In this document: in pieces, positions 40,004 to 49,701 of the stretch
Layout: each line of letters begins with the position of its first letter
Position numbering within the stretch: position 1 is the first letter of the stretch
Source of the DNA: Verrucomicrobiota bacterium
Lineage (GTDB): Bacteria > Verrucomicrobiota > Verrucomicrobiia > Palsa-1439
Assembly: GCA_003152315.1 (NCBI GenBank)
Contig: PLZV01000023.1
Span: 30,640-94,639, forward strand
Direction of reading: 5' to 3'
DNA: 64,000 nt
Made by a program: the position numbers and the translations under genes
The notes under the pieces: model-generated
What the model was told of the DNA's origin: nothing
Seen by the model: the letters and a program-made list of their open reading frames with translations, nothing else
Databases searched by the model: none

Positions 40004-41548
40004 GTGACCGACGCCACGCTGCTCAAAAAGTTCGAGGAACTGAGCGCACGCGTGTCCGCATTGGAAACAGAGAACGCCCGCCTGCGGGAAGAGAACACCC
40101 AGGTGCGAACTGAGAACCGAATGCTTCGCCAAAAACTCGACCTGTATATCCGCCATTACTTCGGCGGCCAACGCAATGAGGGTTTGGATAAACACCAATT
40201 GGAACTACTGTTGCAAGGCTTGCCCAACGTCATCGCCTTGCCGACGCCGGAACCCAAGTCCGCTGCCGCTTCGCGTTCAGGCACGGCTCATCCTGTGCGC
40301 CGGATGCTGGCTGAAGATAAGCTGGAGACGCATGAGATCGTGATCGAACCGGAAGAAGTCAAAGCTCAGCCTGACGGTTGGAAAAAGGTTAGCGAAGAAC
40401 GCACCAACCAACTGGACTGGGTCGCGCCCAAAATCATCAAACGAGTTTTTATTCGCCCGCGCTATGTGAAGGCCGAACGCTTTGCCCTGGCACCGCTGCC
40501 GCCACAACCGATTGAGCAGGGCATGGTGGGACCGGGCTTGTTGGCTCAGGTCATACTCAATAAATTTGAATATCATCTGCCACTCTTCCGGCAGGAAAAG
40601 ATGTTCCGTCAGCAATTCGGGGTGGAGTTGAGTCGCAAAACGATGGATTGCTGGGTGGAACAAGGCGCAGAGATGTTGAAACCGGTGGATCGGTCGATCC
40701 GCGAGGATTTGCTGGCGGGCAATTACCTGCAAGCCGACGAGACGCCCATCCGGTATTTGGACCCGGATGTAAAAGGCAAAAGCCAGCAGGGTTATCTTTG
40801 GGTTTACAGTCGGCCCAAAGGCGATGTGTTGTTTGAATGGCAGGTGAGCCGGTCGCGGGAAGGACCGGAAAAATTTCTCAAAACGTTTCGCGGCAAGCTG
40901 CAAACCGACGGCTACTACGCGCATGAGTCGCTGGCCAAGGAACGCAAAGGCGAACTGACGCTGGCCGCTTGCTGGGCGCATTGCAGGAGGGGCTTCCATG
41001 AAGCGTTGGCGGAGAGCAAACTGGCCGCATGGCTTGTTCGGCAGATTGGGCACCTTTACGCAGTGAAAAAAGAGTTGCGCCAGAAAAAGGCCGGGCCGCA
41101 GCTACGCGCCGCAATGCGCGTCTGGCAAAGCCGCCCCGTCCTCGCCCGCTTGCGCCGGGGAATGGAACTGGTGCGGCAACGGACTTTGCCGCAAGGATTA
41201 CTCGGTCAGGCCATTGACTACGCCTTGAAACGGTGGGAAGCCCTGACCCGGTTCGTGGAGGACGGCGTTCTGGAAATTGACACAAATCTCATCGAGAACT
41301 CCATTCGGCCGAGTGCTCTTGGAAAGAAGAACTGGTTGTTCATTGGGCATCCTGAAGCCGGCGAACGCAGCGCGGTGATTTACACACTGCCGGGCAGTTG
41401 TCGGCGGCAGGGGATCAATCCATTCGAGTATCTGAAGGATTTGTTCACCCGCTTGCCCGCGGCCAAGATCACCCAGATCAAGGACTTCACGCCAGCGGCG
41501 TGGGTCAGGGCAAAAGCAAGGGAGAAACTGCTTGCTCAGGCAGCTTGA
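40004..41548 (+). CDS. tnpC: IS66 family transposase TnpC
   Basis: YIRHYFGGQRNEGLDKHQLELLL, IIKRVFIRPRYV, LQADETPIRYLDPDVKGKSQQGYLWVY, IDTNLIENSIRPSALGKKNWLFIGHPEAGERSAVIYTL. Confidence 0.95.
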   Translation: MTDATLLKKFEELSARVSALETENARLREENTQVRTENRMLRQKLDLYIRHYFGGQRNEGLDKHQLELLLQGLPNVIALPTPEPKSAAASRSGTAHPVRRMLAEDKLETHEIVIEPEEVKAQPDGWKKVSEERTNQLDWVAPKIIKRVFIRPRYVKAERFALAPLPPQPIEQGMVGPGLLAQVILNKFEYHLPLFRQEKMFRQQFGVELSRKTMDCWVEQGAEMLKPVDRSIREDLLAGNYLQADETPIRYLDPDVKGKSQQGYLWVYSRPKGDVLFEWQVSRSREGPEKFLKTFRGKLQTDGYYAHESLAKERKGELTLAACWAHCRRGFHEALAESKLAAWLVRQIGHLYAVKKELRQKKAGPQLRAAMRVWQSRPVLARLRRGMELVRQRTLPQGLLGQAIDYALKRWEALTRFVEDGVLEIDTNLIENSIRPSALGKKNWLFIGHPEAGERSAVIYTLPGSCRRQGINPFEYLKDLFTRLPAAKITQIKDFTPAAWVRAKAREKLLAQAA

Positions 41549-41609
41549 GCAGCTTGGCAGCCGCTCAAACTTAATGTCTTATTTGCAACTTCTGGGCCGG
41601 ACCGGTATC

Positions 41610-41631
41610 CGTGTTCCTCCCAGCCGGATAC
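41610..41631 (-). repeat. Internal IS66-type right-end inverted repeat
   Basis: Reverse complement GTATCCGGCTGGGAGGAACACG resembles left end GTATGCGGCTGAGCGGCTACG. Confidence 0.7.
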
Positions 41632-41698
41632 GAAAGTAATTGAGTAGCGCTTAAGTTCCGCCGGATTTCAGACGATAAGAGACAAGGACGATTAGGTC

Positions 41699-41863
41699 GA
41701 GCGCCCGAGCACCATCACCCGCTGCCTCAACCTCATGGTCATCTCCAAAAGCCTTGAACGCGTCGCCGATCACGCCGCCAACGTGGCCGAGGAAGTCGTC
41801 TATCTTTACGAAGCCCGTGACATTCGCCACAGCGGCCAGTCTGCTCCCAACGCCGTCGCCTGA
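41699..41863 (+). pseudogene. 3' fragment of a phoU-like gene
   Basis: ERPSTITRCLNLMVISKSLERVADHAANVAEEVVYLYEARDIRHSGQSAPNAVA-stop, typical PhoU C-terminus. Confidence 0.75.
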
Positions 41864-42099
41864 CCCAGCCCGGCGAATTCCCTACCGTCCGCAGCCCTGA
41901 TAAGACTGTCCAATTTCCGGCAGGAGGATTCTCCATCCTTCCTTGCGGTGCCGCCATCTGTAGGACAAAGGATGACATTACCATTGCAGTTTCATTCCCT
42001 TGGGCCTCCTGACCCCGCCTGGAATGGGACAATACCGTCAATAACCCCGGCAGTCTCGCAAGGGCATGGATTTTGCTCATTCCCGTGGAATGACACACT

Positions 42100-42273
42100 A
42101 TGAGGCATAACAGGTTGTGGCGGCTCAAGCTGCTCGCCGGTTGCGGAATCCTTCTGCTGCCGTCCAGTCTGCTGGCCCTCGATCCCGCAAAGTCCGTGTT
42201 CCAGTTCAACTGTCAGAGCTGGATTCCGCACGCGCCTCATGTTCGCAGTTGGAAATGGAATTCTTGTTTCTGA
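42100..42273 (+). pseudogene. 5' remnant of a beta-propeller (Reg_prop-type) sensor kinase gene
   Basis: MRHNRLWRLKLLAGCGILLLPSSLLALDPAKSVFQFNCQSW then divergent sequence and stop; signal peptide plus first strand of this sensor type. Confidence 0.5.
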
Positions 42274-44539
42274 ACGTGTCGGGAATCTGGTAGCGAAAGC
42301 AACTACCCGGGATAATTTTATGCAAGTTGAGCAACAATTAAGAGACTCAATCAAGGAAATTGACGACCAGAAGGCCGCCCTGGACGAGTACGCCATCGTG
42401 GCCATCACCGAATTGGAGTTGCGAGTTCAGCAACGGACTGCGGAATTGACCAAAGCCAACGATAACTTGCGCATGGAAATCGCCGAGCGAAACAAAGCGG
42501 AGGCGGCCGTTGGCCAGTCGGAAACGCGGTATCGCACCCTGTTTGACACGCTGATTGAAGGGTTTTGCACAATTGAAATGATTTTTGACGCCGCTGGCAA
42601 ACCGGTGGATTACCGCTTTCTGGAAATCAATCCGGCATTTGAAAAGCAAACCGGTTTGCACAACGCGCAAGGAAAATTAATGCGCGACCTTGTTCCGAAC
42701 CATGAGGCGCACTGGTTCGAAATTTACGGAAAAATTGCACTGACAGGCGAATCGGCGCACTTTGAGAACGAAGCAAACTTGCTGGGTCGTCACTACGATG
42801 TGTGTGCCTACCGGGTCGGCGGGTCGGAAAGCCGAAAAGTCGGCATCCTGTTCAACGACATCACCGAGCGCAAACGGGCGGATCGCCGGTTGCTCACGCA
42901 AAGCGTCATTAGTCGGGTGCTGGCGGAATCAAACACCTTGAATGAAGCAACACCCAAAATCATACAGGCTATCTGCGAATCTGAAGGATGGGATTTTGGG
43001 ACAATCTGGGAAGTGGATAAAAAATCCAATGTGCTGCGCTTTCTGAAAACATGGCACCGACCGGAACTTCCCGCAGAAGAATTGGCGGCCAAGACCCGCG
43101 AGATGACTTTTGCATTGAATATGGGCTTGCCAGGGCGCGTATGGGCGTCCGGTAAACCGTTGTTAATCTCGGATATCGCCGGTGATAACAATTATCCGCG
43201 CGCACCATTTGCCACGAAGATCGGGTTGCACAGTGCGCTGGCATTTCCAATTATTCTGGAAGGCGATGTCATTGGCGTGATAGATTTTTTTGGACGGGAA
43301 ATACGTGCGACGGATGAAAAAATGCTGGAAATGTTTTTCGGCCTTGGACGGCAAATCGGGTCGTTCTTCCAACGCAAAAAACTAGAAGAACAACTTCGCC
43401 AATCCCAAAAAATGGAGGGAATTGGCCAATTGGCTGGCGGCGTAGCGCACGATTTCAATAACATACTGACTGTCATTCAAATGCAATCTGATTTGCTGAA
43501 AAACAGCAGTGGTCTTTCTGCCGATCAGTCGGAGTTTGCGGATGAAATTGGCGTCACTGTTCAACGGGCCGCCGCCCTGACCCGCCAATTGCTTTTGTTC
43601 AGCCGCCGCGAAGTGTTCCAGCCGCGCGATCTGGACTTGAGTGAATCCATCACTAACACGGTAAAAATGCTAAATCGCATCCTTGGCGACACTGTCCAGA
43701 TGCAACTCAAATTGGCGCCGCAACCGATGTTCATTCACGCCGATGCGGGCATGATGGATCAAGTCTTGTTGAATCTCACGGTGAACGCCCGCGACGCCAT
43801 GCCCAATGGTGGCCAGCTTGTCATCGAAACTTCCGACGTGGAATTCGACGAATTTGCTGCCGCCCAATCAGCCCAAACGCGTCCCGGTTTGTTTGTATGC
43901 TTAAGTGTGAGCGACAGTGGCTGCGGCATTCCAGCGGAAATACTTCCGAAGATTTTTGAGCCGTTTTTCACCACCAAAGAAGTCGGCAAAGGCACCGGCC
44001 TTGGACTGGCGACAGTCTTTGGCATCGCGCAACAACATCAAGGTTGGGTTAGCGTCTATAGTGAAGTCGGTCACGGGACAACGTTCAGAATTTATTTCCC
44101 ACGACTGGCTAAAAGCCCAGTACTAAAAGCCTCACAACCGGCTCTGACGGTCACGGGCCGCGGCGATGAGACGATTTTGCTGGTGGAAGACGATCCCTCA
44201 CTGCGCATGTCCGTGCGGAGAATCCTCTCACAACTGGGCTACCGCATTCTCGAAGCGACCACCGGGGTCAAAGCATTGGAAGTCTGGAGACAAAACCGCG
44301 ATGACGTTCGTTTGTTGCTGACCGATTTGGTGATGCCGGACGGAATGACCGGAAAAGATTTGGCCCAACGTGTTCTTCAGGAAGATCCCAAATTGAAAGT
44401 GATCTACATGAGTGGTTACAGCGCCGAGGTTGTCGGGAAGGATTTTCCGTTGAAAGAAGGCGACAACTTTGTTACCAAACCATTCCAATCCTCCAAACTG
44501 GTGCAAACCGTCCGAGAAATGTTGGATGCTAAAAACTAG
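42239..44539 (+). CDS. Hybrid sensor histidine kinase (PAS-GAF-HisKA-HATPase-REC), transposon passenger; start uncertain
   Basis: [15 protein letters not shown]-box, [15 protein letters not shown]-box, [12 protein letters not shown]-box, receiver [11 protein letters not shown]...[14 protein letters not shown]...TKPF. Confidence 0.92.
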   Translation: MFAVGNGILVSERVGNLVAKATTRDNFMQVEQQLRDSIKEIDDQKAALDEYAIVAITELELRVQQRTAELTKANDNLRMEIAERNKAEAAVGQSETRYRTLFDTLIEGFCTIEMIFDAAGKPVDYRFLEINPAFEKQTGLHNAQGKLMRDLVPNHEAHWFEIYGKIALTGESAHFENEANLLGRHYDVCAYRVGGSESRKVGILFNDITERKRADRRLLTQSVISRVLAESNTLNEATPKIIQAICESEGWDFGTIWEVDKKSNVLRFLKTWHRPELPAEELAAKTREMTFALNMGLPGRVWASGKPLLISDIAGDNNYPRAPFATKIGLHSALAFPIILEGDVIGVIDFFGREIRATDEKMLEMFFGLGRQIGSFFQRKKLEEQLRQSQKMEGIGQLAGGVAHDFNNILTVIQMQSDLLKNSSGLSADQSEFADEIGVTVQRAAALTRQLLLFSRREVFQPRDLDLSESITNTVKMLNRILGDTVQMQLKLAPQPMFIHADAGMMDQVLLNLTVNARDAMPNGGQLVIETSDVEFDEFAAAQSAQTRPGLFVCLSVSDSGCGIPAEILPKIFEPFFTTKEVGKGTGLGLATVFGIAQQHQGWVSVYSEVGHGTTFRIYFPRLAKSPVLKASQPALTVTGRGDETILLVEDDPSLRMSVRRILSQLGYRILEATTGVKALEVWRQNRDDVRLLLTDLVMPDGMTGKDLAQRVLQEDPKLKVIYMSGYSAEVVGKDFPLKEGDNFVTKPFQSSKLVQTVREMLDAKN

Positions 44540-44661
44540 TCATCGATTTTCCCGTCAGCCTTGCCAGAACCAAGGATTTCGCACTTCTTGATGCGAGCGT
44601 CGAAACAATGTGTCCAACTGGCAAAGCAAGTCCACCTCAATGTGCTCCATCAGACGGATAC

Positions 44662-44669
44662 GAAACGCT
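44662..44669. repeat. Target-site duplication, right copy (GAAACGCT)
   Basis: Identical to 39220-39227. Confidence 0.85.
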
Positions 44670-44797
44670 TTCACCCGGGGGTGTGACATTGCGCCGGTTA
44701 AGGTCACCGTCACAAAATTCGTTATCGGCTTGAACTCTGTCCCTGCACCACCATTAATGACGATTACGTTGAACTCAATGTCGTCTCAGCGCTCTGA
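44670..44797 (+). pseudogene. Chimeric remnant: M23 peptidase middle segment joined to 3' end of HicB-like gene
   Basis: TRGCDIAPVKVTVT (M23, cf. HRGCDIAPVKVTAT in intact copy) followed by IRYRLELCPCTTINDDYVELNVVSAL-stop (cf. 37930-38010). Confidence 0.8.
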
Positions 44798-46240
44798 CGC
44801 TGCCTGCGGCCAGACCGCGTCGCGGCCCCACCACATCCAAAACGATGTGTTCTCTCCCGGCTGTGAAGCGTCACCGCCGTCGTCCACACAATCTTTGCCC
44901 ACAGAATACAGCACAAACGAATCTTTCCCGTTTAATTTGTACCGCAGCGGCTTTCCATCCATATAATCTGTTGGCGGCTCCGGCAAGAGCTCGGGAATTA
45001 CCGCTGCAAGGTCGGACGGAAGAGTTCCGTGTTTCAATTGGTATCGCTTGAGTGCAACTACCGCCCGATTCATTTCGCGCTGGGTTTCAACCTGAGCTGC
45101 CTTTGATACCATGCCAATCTGATCTTCGGATCCGAAGAATGAAGAAAGGAACGGCAAGCGATTTCGCCCCGCAAACCAAGGCTTCAAACCACGATCCTTC
45201 AGACGCGCTTGAGAACGCCCTTCCGTAAATGAGCGTGCCTGCGCGGCAACCCTCGCACAATTGATGACGGCCTGGGTAGTTCGAAGAGAATTTAACTTGT
45301 CTTGCTCAAACCAGGCAGCACGCCACATCCAATATTCTACGTAATCACGCAAATCTGGCGGCTCAAAGAGATGAGGGCCATAGACAGAGCGGCGCGACGC
45401 ATCAAAGGTGAGTTGTATTGTCGCCCGTTCCGTCTCGGCGGCTCTAACCAGATCCAGCAGAATGCCGTCCGAATTCAATAGTCCATCCAGCCGCTGCAAC
45501 TGGGTTTCGTTCAAGTCGGGTGCCTGGAGAATCGCCCAGGCTGTTTCGAATCCGATACCATCGACGGCGTATCGCACCAACTCTGATATGATAAGAGAAT
45601 CGCCGCGAAAGCAGCGGCCCAGAGAGTTCAATGCTTCCAGGTCATCGATGGCGGCATCCAGCTTCCCTTGATGAAGATTGAGCACTGCGGACGAGTAGAA
45701 CCAGCGCGCCAGATTACGCAATGGTTCATAATGTGGCGGAGTCCGTAATTGCAGTACTTCATGGCTGACTTCAAAAATAACGGTTTGCCTCAGGGCGGTG
45801 CGCGCGCGTTGAAGAATTGGTCCAGCCTCTGCCATTTCTTTCTCCAGGTCCGCCCATTCAAGCTCCGGTGGCGCGTTTGTGGTCCAAGGCTTTGTCGGAT
45901 CAATCATCCGCTCGCGCCGAAACAGCACCAGTGCTTCGCCGGGGCCAACCATTTTCCTGGCAGACACACCCAAACGGGCGAGCGGCCACTCCTGTTTATG
46001 AGCAATTAGTTCGCTTGCCGCCTTCAACAGACTGTCCGCTCCGTTGCCTTCTTTTGGCGGCTTCGGCAGATTCAGCTCTTCCAGCGTCAGTTTTTCGCCT
46101 TTGACGCGGAACTCGGTCTTGTAGCGGGCGAGCGAGATACGGCCACGGATGTTTTCTTCGAGAATGAAGGCAACGAGAATCACGAGGACAACGAGAATCG
46201 ATCTCCACACCCAACGCAGGATGACTCGGAGCTTTTTCAC
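44786..46240 (-). CDS. Membrane-anchored hypothetical protein
   Basis: Long ORF with one N-terminal TM helix MKKLRVILRWVWRSILVVLVILVAFIL and charged soluble region. Confidence 0.75.
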   Translation of the reverse strand: MKKLRVILRWVWRSILVVLVILVAFILEENIRGRISLARYKTEFRVKGEKLTLEELNLPKPPKEGNGADSLLKAASELIAHKQEWPLARLGVSARKMVGPGEALVLFRRERMIDPTKPWTTNAPPELEWADLEKEMAEAGPILQRARTALRQTVIFEVSHEVLQLRTPPHYEPLRNLARWFYSSAVLNLHQGKLDAAIDDLEALNSLGRCFRGDSLIISELVRYAVDGIGFETAWAILQAPDLNETQLQRLDGLLNSDGILLDLVRAAETERATIQLTFDASRRSVYGPHLFEPPDLRDYVEYWMWRAAWFEQDKLNSLRTTQAVINCARVAAQARSFTEGRSQARLKDRGLKPWFAGRNRLPFLSSFFGSEDQIGMVSKAAQVETQREMNRAVVALKRYQLKHGTLPSDLAAVIPELLPEPPTDYMDGKPLRYKLNGKDSFVLYSVGKDCVDDGGDASQPGENTSFWMWWGRDAVWPQAASER

Positions 46241-46310
46241 AGTTGCTTCTTTGGCGAAACTCGCTGCCGTTCTTGCTGGCCGCTCATGGCCGTTGCTATA
46301 CTCCTCGATT

Positions 46311-47822
46311 GTGAAGCCAGCGCCAGACTACCAGCGGGCGGAGGAGCTGCCAAGTAATGAAGCAGCAAGTGCCGGTGGGCGTATTCCACGTCATGTCCTG
46401 ACGGCGGCGTTTATTCTCGGATTGCTTACGGTGGCGCTTTTTGCGCGGACGTGGAACTTCCAGATGCTCTACTGGGATGACGACGAGAATGTGTTGCGGA
46501 ACCCGCTCGTCGTGATGCCTGTCGCGGCGGGGCTGAAGCAGATCTTCACCGCGCCATTCTCCACGGATTACTACCCGCTCACCTACATCAGTCTTGCGCT
46601 CGATCATTGGGTGTGGCGCGGGCACTTTTTTGGTTATCACGTGACGCAAACCTTGTTGCACGGTTTGAATGCGTTTCTGGTCGTTTTGTTGGTGTGGCGT
46701 TGGACGAAAACGTCGATTGTCGCCCTGCTGGCGGGCGCGTGGTTCGCGTGGCATCCAGTGCAGGTGGAGACTGTGGCGTGGATCGCCGAACGGAAGAACG
46801 TCTTGGGCGCTTGTTTGTTTTTGTTGGCGTGGCTGGCGTATTTGCGGATTGAGGACGGGAAATCGTCGACCGTCCGCTGGCGTTTCACTGCGCTAGGACT
46901 GTTTATTCTGGCAATACTGGCGCATGCGCTCGTGATTGTTTTGCCGGCGTTGCTCCTGACTTATGAGATTTGCGCGAGACGGCAGAAAATCTCCGAAGGT
47001 TTGCGGCGCACCTGGCTGTTTTTTATTCCCGCCGCTTTTGCGGCGCTGATGCGCGTACTCGGCCACGCGCAGTCGGGTCAACTGTCGAGTCCGTTTCGGA
47101 ATGCAACCGAGTGGTTTTTGACGATGACCACGGTCCTTGGCCAATACGTCACCACGCTCTTCTGGCCCACGGAGTTGAGCAACCACTACCAGGTGACGGC
47201 GAACGATTCGTTGGGTAGTCCCGGGGTCATTGTCACGCTGGGTTGGCTGGCGGTGTGGGTGGTGGTGGCCTGGCGCGTGAAACCCTTGCGCCGCTGGTCG
47301 ATTTTTGCGCTCGTGTGGTTCCTGATTTGCCTCGCGCCCGTGTTGGAGATTGTGCCGCATCCGACGTTGCGCGCGGACCGGTACCTGTACCTCGCGGCGC
47401 TCGGGATTTTTCTGTTGGTCGCGCAATGGTTGGAGGAGAAACGCGTGATCCTCATCATCGCCGGTCCGCTGACGGGTGTTTGCCTGATCGGGTTGACCCT
47501 CGCGCGCATCCCGGACTGGCATGACCCGAAAACTTTATGGAGCGATTGTGTCAGGAAGAATCCGCGGTCGGCTGTTGGCTATTACAGCCTCGCGGGATGT
47601 TCCATCAACGAGAGCGAGTGGCCAACGGCGGCGCGTTACCTGGAAAAGACCATCGCGCTGAAGCCGGACTTTGCCGAGGCGCACGAGCGTCTCGGCGCGG
47701 TGTATCTGATGCAGAACAAGGAGGCCGAGGGGCGGCAAGAACTACAGCGAGCCCTCGCTTTGAAACCCCAACTCACCGAAGCCAGCCACAATCTGATGCT
47801 GCTTGAACAACGCCACCCATAA
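46311..47822 (+). CDS. Polytopic membrane protein with C-terminal TPR repeats (glycosyltransferase 39/DUF1736-like), GTG start proposed
   Basis: YWDDDENVLRNPLV...YYPLTYISLALDHWVWRGHFFGYHVTQTLLHGLNA...RADRYLYLAALG; TPR AARYLEKTIALKPDFAEAHERLGAVYL. Confidence 0.8.
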   Translation: MKPAPDYQRAEELPSNEAASAGGRIPRHVLTAAFILGLLTVALFARTWNFQMLYWDDDENVLRNPLVVMPVAAGLKQIFTAPFSTDYYPLTYISLALDHWVWRGHFFGYHVTQTLLHGLNAFLVVLLVWRWTKTSIVALLAGAWFAWHPVQVETVAWIAERKNVLGACLFLLAWLAYLRIEDGKSSTVRWRFTALGLFILAILAHALVIVLPALLLTYEICARRQKISEGLRRTWLFFIPAAFAALMRVLGHAQSGQLSSPFRNATEWFLTMTTVLGQYVTTLFWPTELSNHYQVTANDSLGSPGVIVTLGWLAVWVVVAWRVKPLRRWSIFALVWFLICLAPVLEIVPHPTLRADRYLYLAALGIFLLVAQWLEEKRVILIIAGPLTGVCLIGLTLARIPDWHDPKTLWSDCVRKNPRSAVGYYSLAGCSINESEWPTAARYLEKTIALKPDFAEAHERLGAVYLMQNKEAEGRQELQRALALKPQLTEASHNLMLLEQRHP

Positions 47823-48435
47823 CCAGTTTCTCCCTCTACCGAGCGACGCAGCCCTGCAAATCGGGTGGCCGACGCTGAATCATTTTCTCCTGGATGCGCC
47901 GGAGAAGTTTTTTGCGAGGACGCGCGTGAATGCTGATTACGGCAAGCCGGGTTGGACACGTGATTGCGGAAAACGCTTCCACCGCGGCTGTGATATCGCA
48001 CCGGTCAAGGTCACGGCGACAGGCCGGACGACCCGCGTCATTTTCACGAACTGCGCCACGAATAACGACTTTGAAAGCGAAGAACCCACGTTCGTGCCGC
48101 ACGATGACGTATTTTGCGTGTTCGATGGACGGGTCGTGGAAGTTGTGGACAACGAGAACGCTTCGGACTTCGGCAGGCACGTCGTCATCGAACACTCATG
48201 GCCTCGTGGCGGAGGGAAGTTTTTTACGCTCTATGCCCACCTCTCGGAGATCAGCGTTACCGGTTCATCAGTGATGAGCGGGCAACGAATTGGAAAGATG
48301 GGTCAAACTTCGCGGAGTGCGGATGCTCGTAACTGGATGGCGATTGCGCCGCATTTGCATTTTGAGGTGCGGGATGCGGAGGGGCGGGCGTATGAGCCGG
48401 TGGAGTTTTTGCGGAGGTATGTTTCGCTTCGGTAA
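47803..48435 (+). CDS. M23 family metallopeptidase (intact copy)
   Basis: FHRGCDIAP (HxxxD), VFDGRVVEVVDN, HVVIEHSW, YAHLSEI, PHLHFEVRD. Confidence 0.85.
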   Translation: MNNATHNQFLPLPSDAALQIGWPTLNHFLLDAPEKFFARTRVNADYGKPGWTRDCGKRFHRGCDIAPVKVTATGRTTRVIFTNCATNNDFESEEPTFVPHDDVFCVFDGRVVEVVDNENASDFGRHVVIEHSWPRGGGKFFTLYAHLSEISVTGSSVMSGQRIGKMGQTSRSADARNWMAIAPHLHFEVRDAEGRAYEPVEFLRRYVSLR

Positions 48436-48577
48436 CGGCTTGGGGTGGGTCAAGAGTAATACCACCAGACCAACACAGCCGGACGCATCTTGCGGTCACC
48501 ACCGTTCGGCCCAGGCGTCGCGCTTTCGCGGATCATTGTTATCTACAACATCCATGACCTAGCTATTGATCCTGCCG

Positions 48578-49438
48578 CTAGCTGATGGAGAGTCGAAATG
48601 TTTTAGTCTGAATGTTTGGAACAGCCGCCACTGCATACGATAGAAGCGGATCTTTCTTGGCTACAACAATAATCCCTCGCACCGAGTCAGTCCTGTAATT
48701 CTCCATCACCCATCCCATGTAGCGTAGAATCTGCCCGACGACTTGATCAGTCCCAAGGTGGCGCTTAAGTTCTACCACTACGTAGTTGCCCTCTTTGTCT
48801 TGGCACAAAAGATCCAACCGACCAGCAGGAGTGCTCAGTTGTCTGCTGACGAGTTTCAAGTTGGGTTCTATTTCCTCCAATTGATGAACCATGAAGTCCT
48901 CAAGGTTTTGCTCAGCCAGTTGACGGCGTTCCGTCACGTCTGCGCTTATGAACTCAGGGCGGGAAGTTGCCTCTGCGTCTACAGACGAAACGACCGCGTT
49001 GCTTGATTCATAAGCCATAACTTGAATGTAGCCCTGCGGTGGCAATTTGACGAAACTGCCATCGACTTTGCGTAACGAGCGTGTATCACAGAAGAATGCT
49101 TCAATATGGGCGATCACCAACGCATTCTTCCAAGGGTGCGCTCTGCAGTAGCCGATATTCTCCATCCACTCCGTGATCCAAACCTGAGGCTTGGTGCGTT
49201 CAGCAAATCCTTTGTCCTCATAATGCCGGGGCTGGAAGGGCACGATGTTGTTGATCGTTACCTTGTACTCGACCTGCCTGCCCTTAATGTGCCTGTAGTC
49301 GATAATGGGAAAGGCAAACTTCTCACGGTCAATGTTAAAACCGACCTCCCAGTAGAGCTCCTCATGATGTTCCAAATGACGAGTTGCGTCATCGACCCGT
49401 ACCATTGTGGGGTCGGCACTGAAAAGTATGGCATCCAT
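48578..49438 (-). CDS. NucS-like endonuclease domain protein
   Basis: LEDFMVHQLEEIEPNLKLVSRQLSTPAGRLDLLCQDKEGNYVVVELKRHLGTDQVVGQILRYMGWV. Confidence 0.8.
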   Translation of the reverse strand: MDAILFSADPTMVRVDDATRHLEHHEELYWEVGFNIDREKFAFPIIDYRHIKGRQVEYKVTINNIVPFQPRHYEDKGFAERTKPQVWITEWMENIGYCRAHPWKNALVIAHIEAFFCDTRSLRKVDGSFVKLPPQGYIQVMAYESSNAVVSSVDAEATSRPEFISADVTERRQLAEQNLEDFMVHQLEEIEPNLKLVSRQLSTPAGRLDLLCQDKEGNYVVVELKRHLGTDQVVGQILRYMGWVMENYRTDSVRGIIVVAKKDPLLSYAVAAVPNIQTKTFRLSIS

Positions 49439-49701
49439 AGTGTTTAGTGGTTCTTAATATAACTGCACCCTACCGATTTACCTAACCGATTTCAAAGTCA
49501 ATTAAAACGAGGGCATCGATTCCGACCAAGCGATCAGCTAGTGGCTCAGGCAAAGCGACCACATTTTTTGGTGGGAGGGGATTTGGATTCGGACGTGCGG
49601 GTTTCGCCGATGGTGAACGGCGGGAAACGACAGAGATCCTTCGACAAGCTCAGGATGACAAAGACCTACAACGGAGAACGACGGCAAGCGGAGCGCTCGC
49701 C

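Larger units (their letters stand above)
39228..44661 (+). mobile_element. IS66-family element carrying passenger DNA, flanked by 8-bp direct repeat GAAACGCT
   Basis: tnpA/tnpB/tnpC plus histidine kinase; left end GTATGCGGCTGAGCGGC, right end (reverse complement) GTATCCGTCTGATGGAG; GAAACGCT at 39220-39227 and 44662-44669. Confidence 0.8.

Noticed and set aside
40277-41053. 258-aa minus-strand ORF
   Set aside because: Antisense to the IS66 transposase.
39228-41631. Simple 2.4 kb IS66 insertion as the whole mobile unit
   Set aside because: Its right flank (GAAAGTAA) does not match the left flank (GAAACGCT), whereas the 8 bp after 44661 match exactly and restore the interrupted gene. Kept only as a possible ancestral unit.
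44610-44966. 118-aa ORF as a real gene
   Set aside because: Made of the IS66 right end, an M23 fragment, a HicB-like tail and antisense to 44786-46240; better explained as pseudogene remnants.
49635-49665. GATCCTTCGACAAGCTCAGGATGACAAAG element
   Set aside because: Recognisable short hairpin repeat seen in many genomes; a single copy here gives no functional clue.
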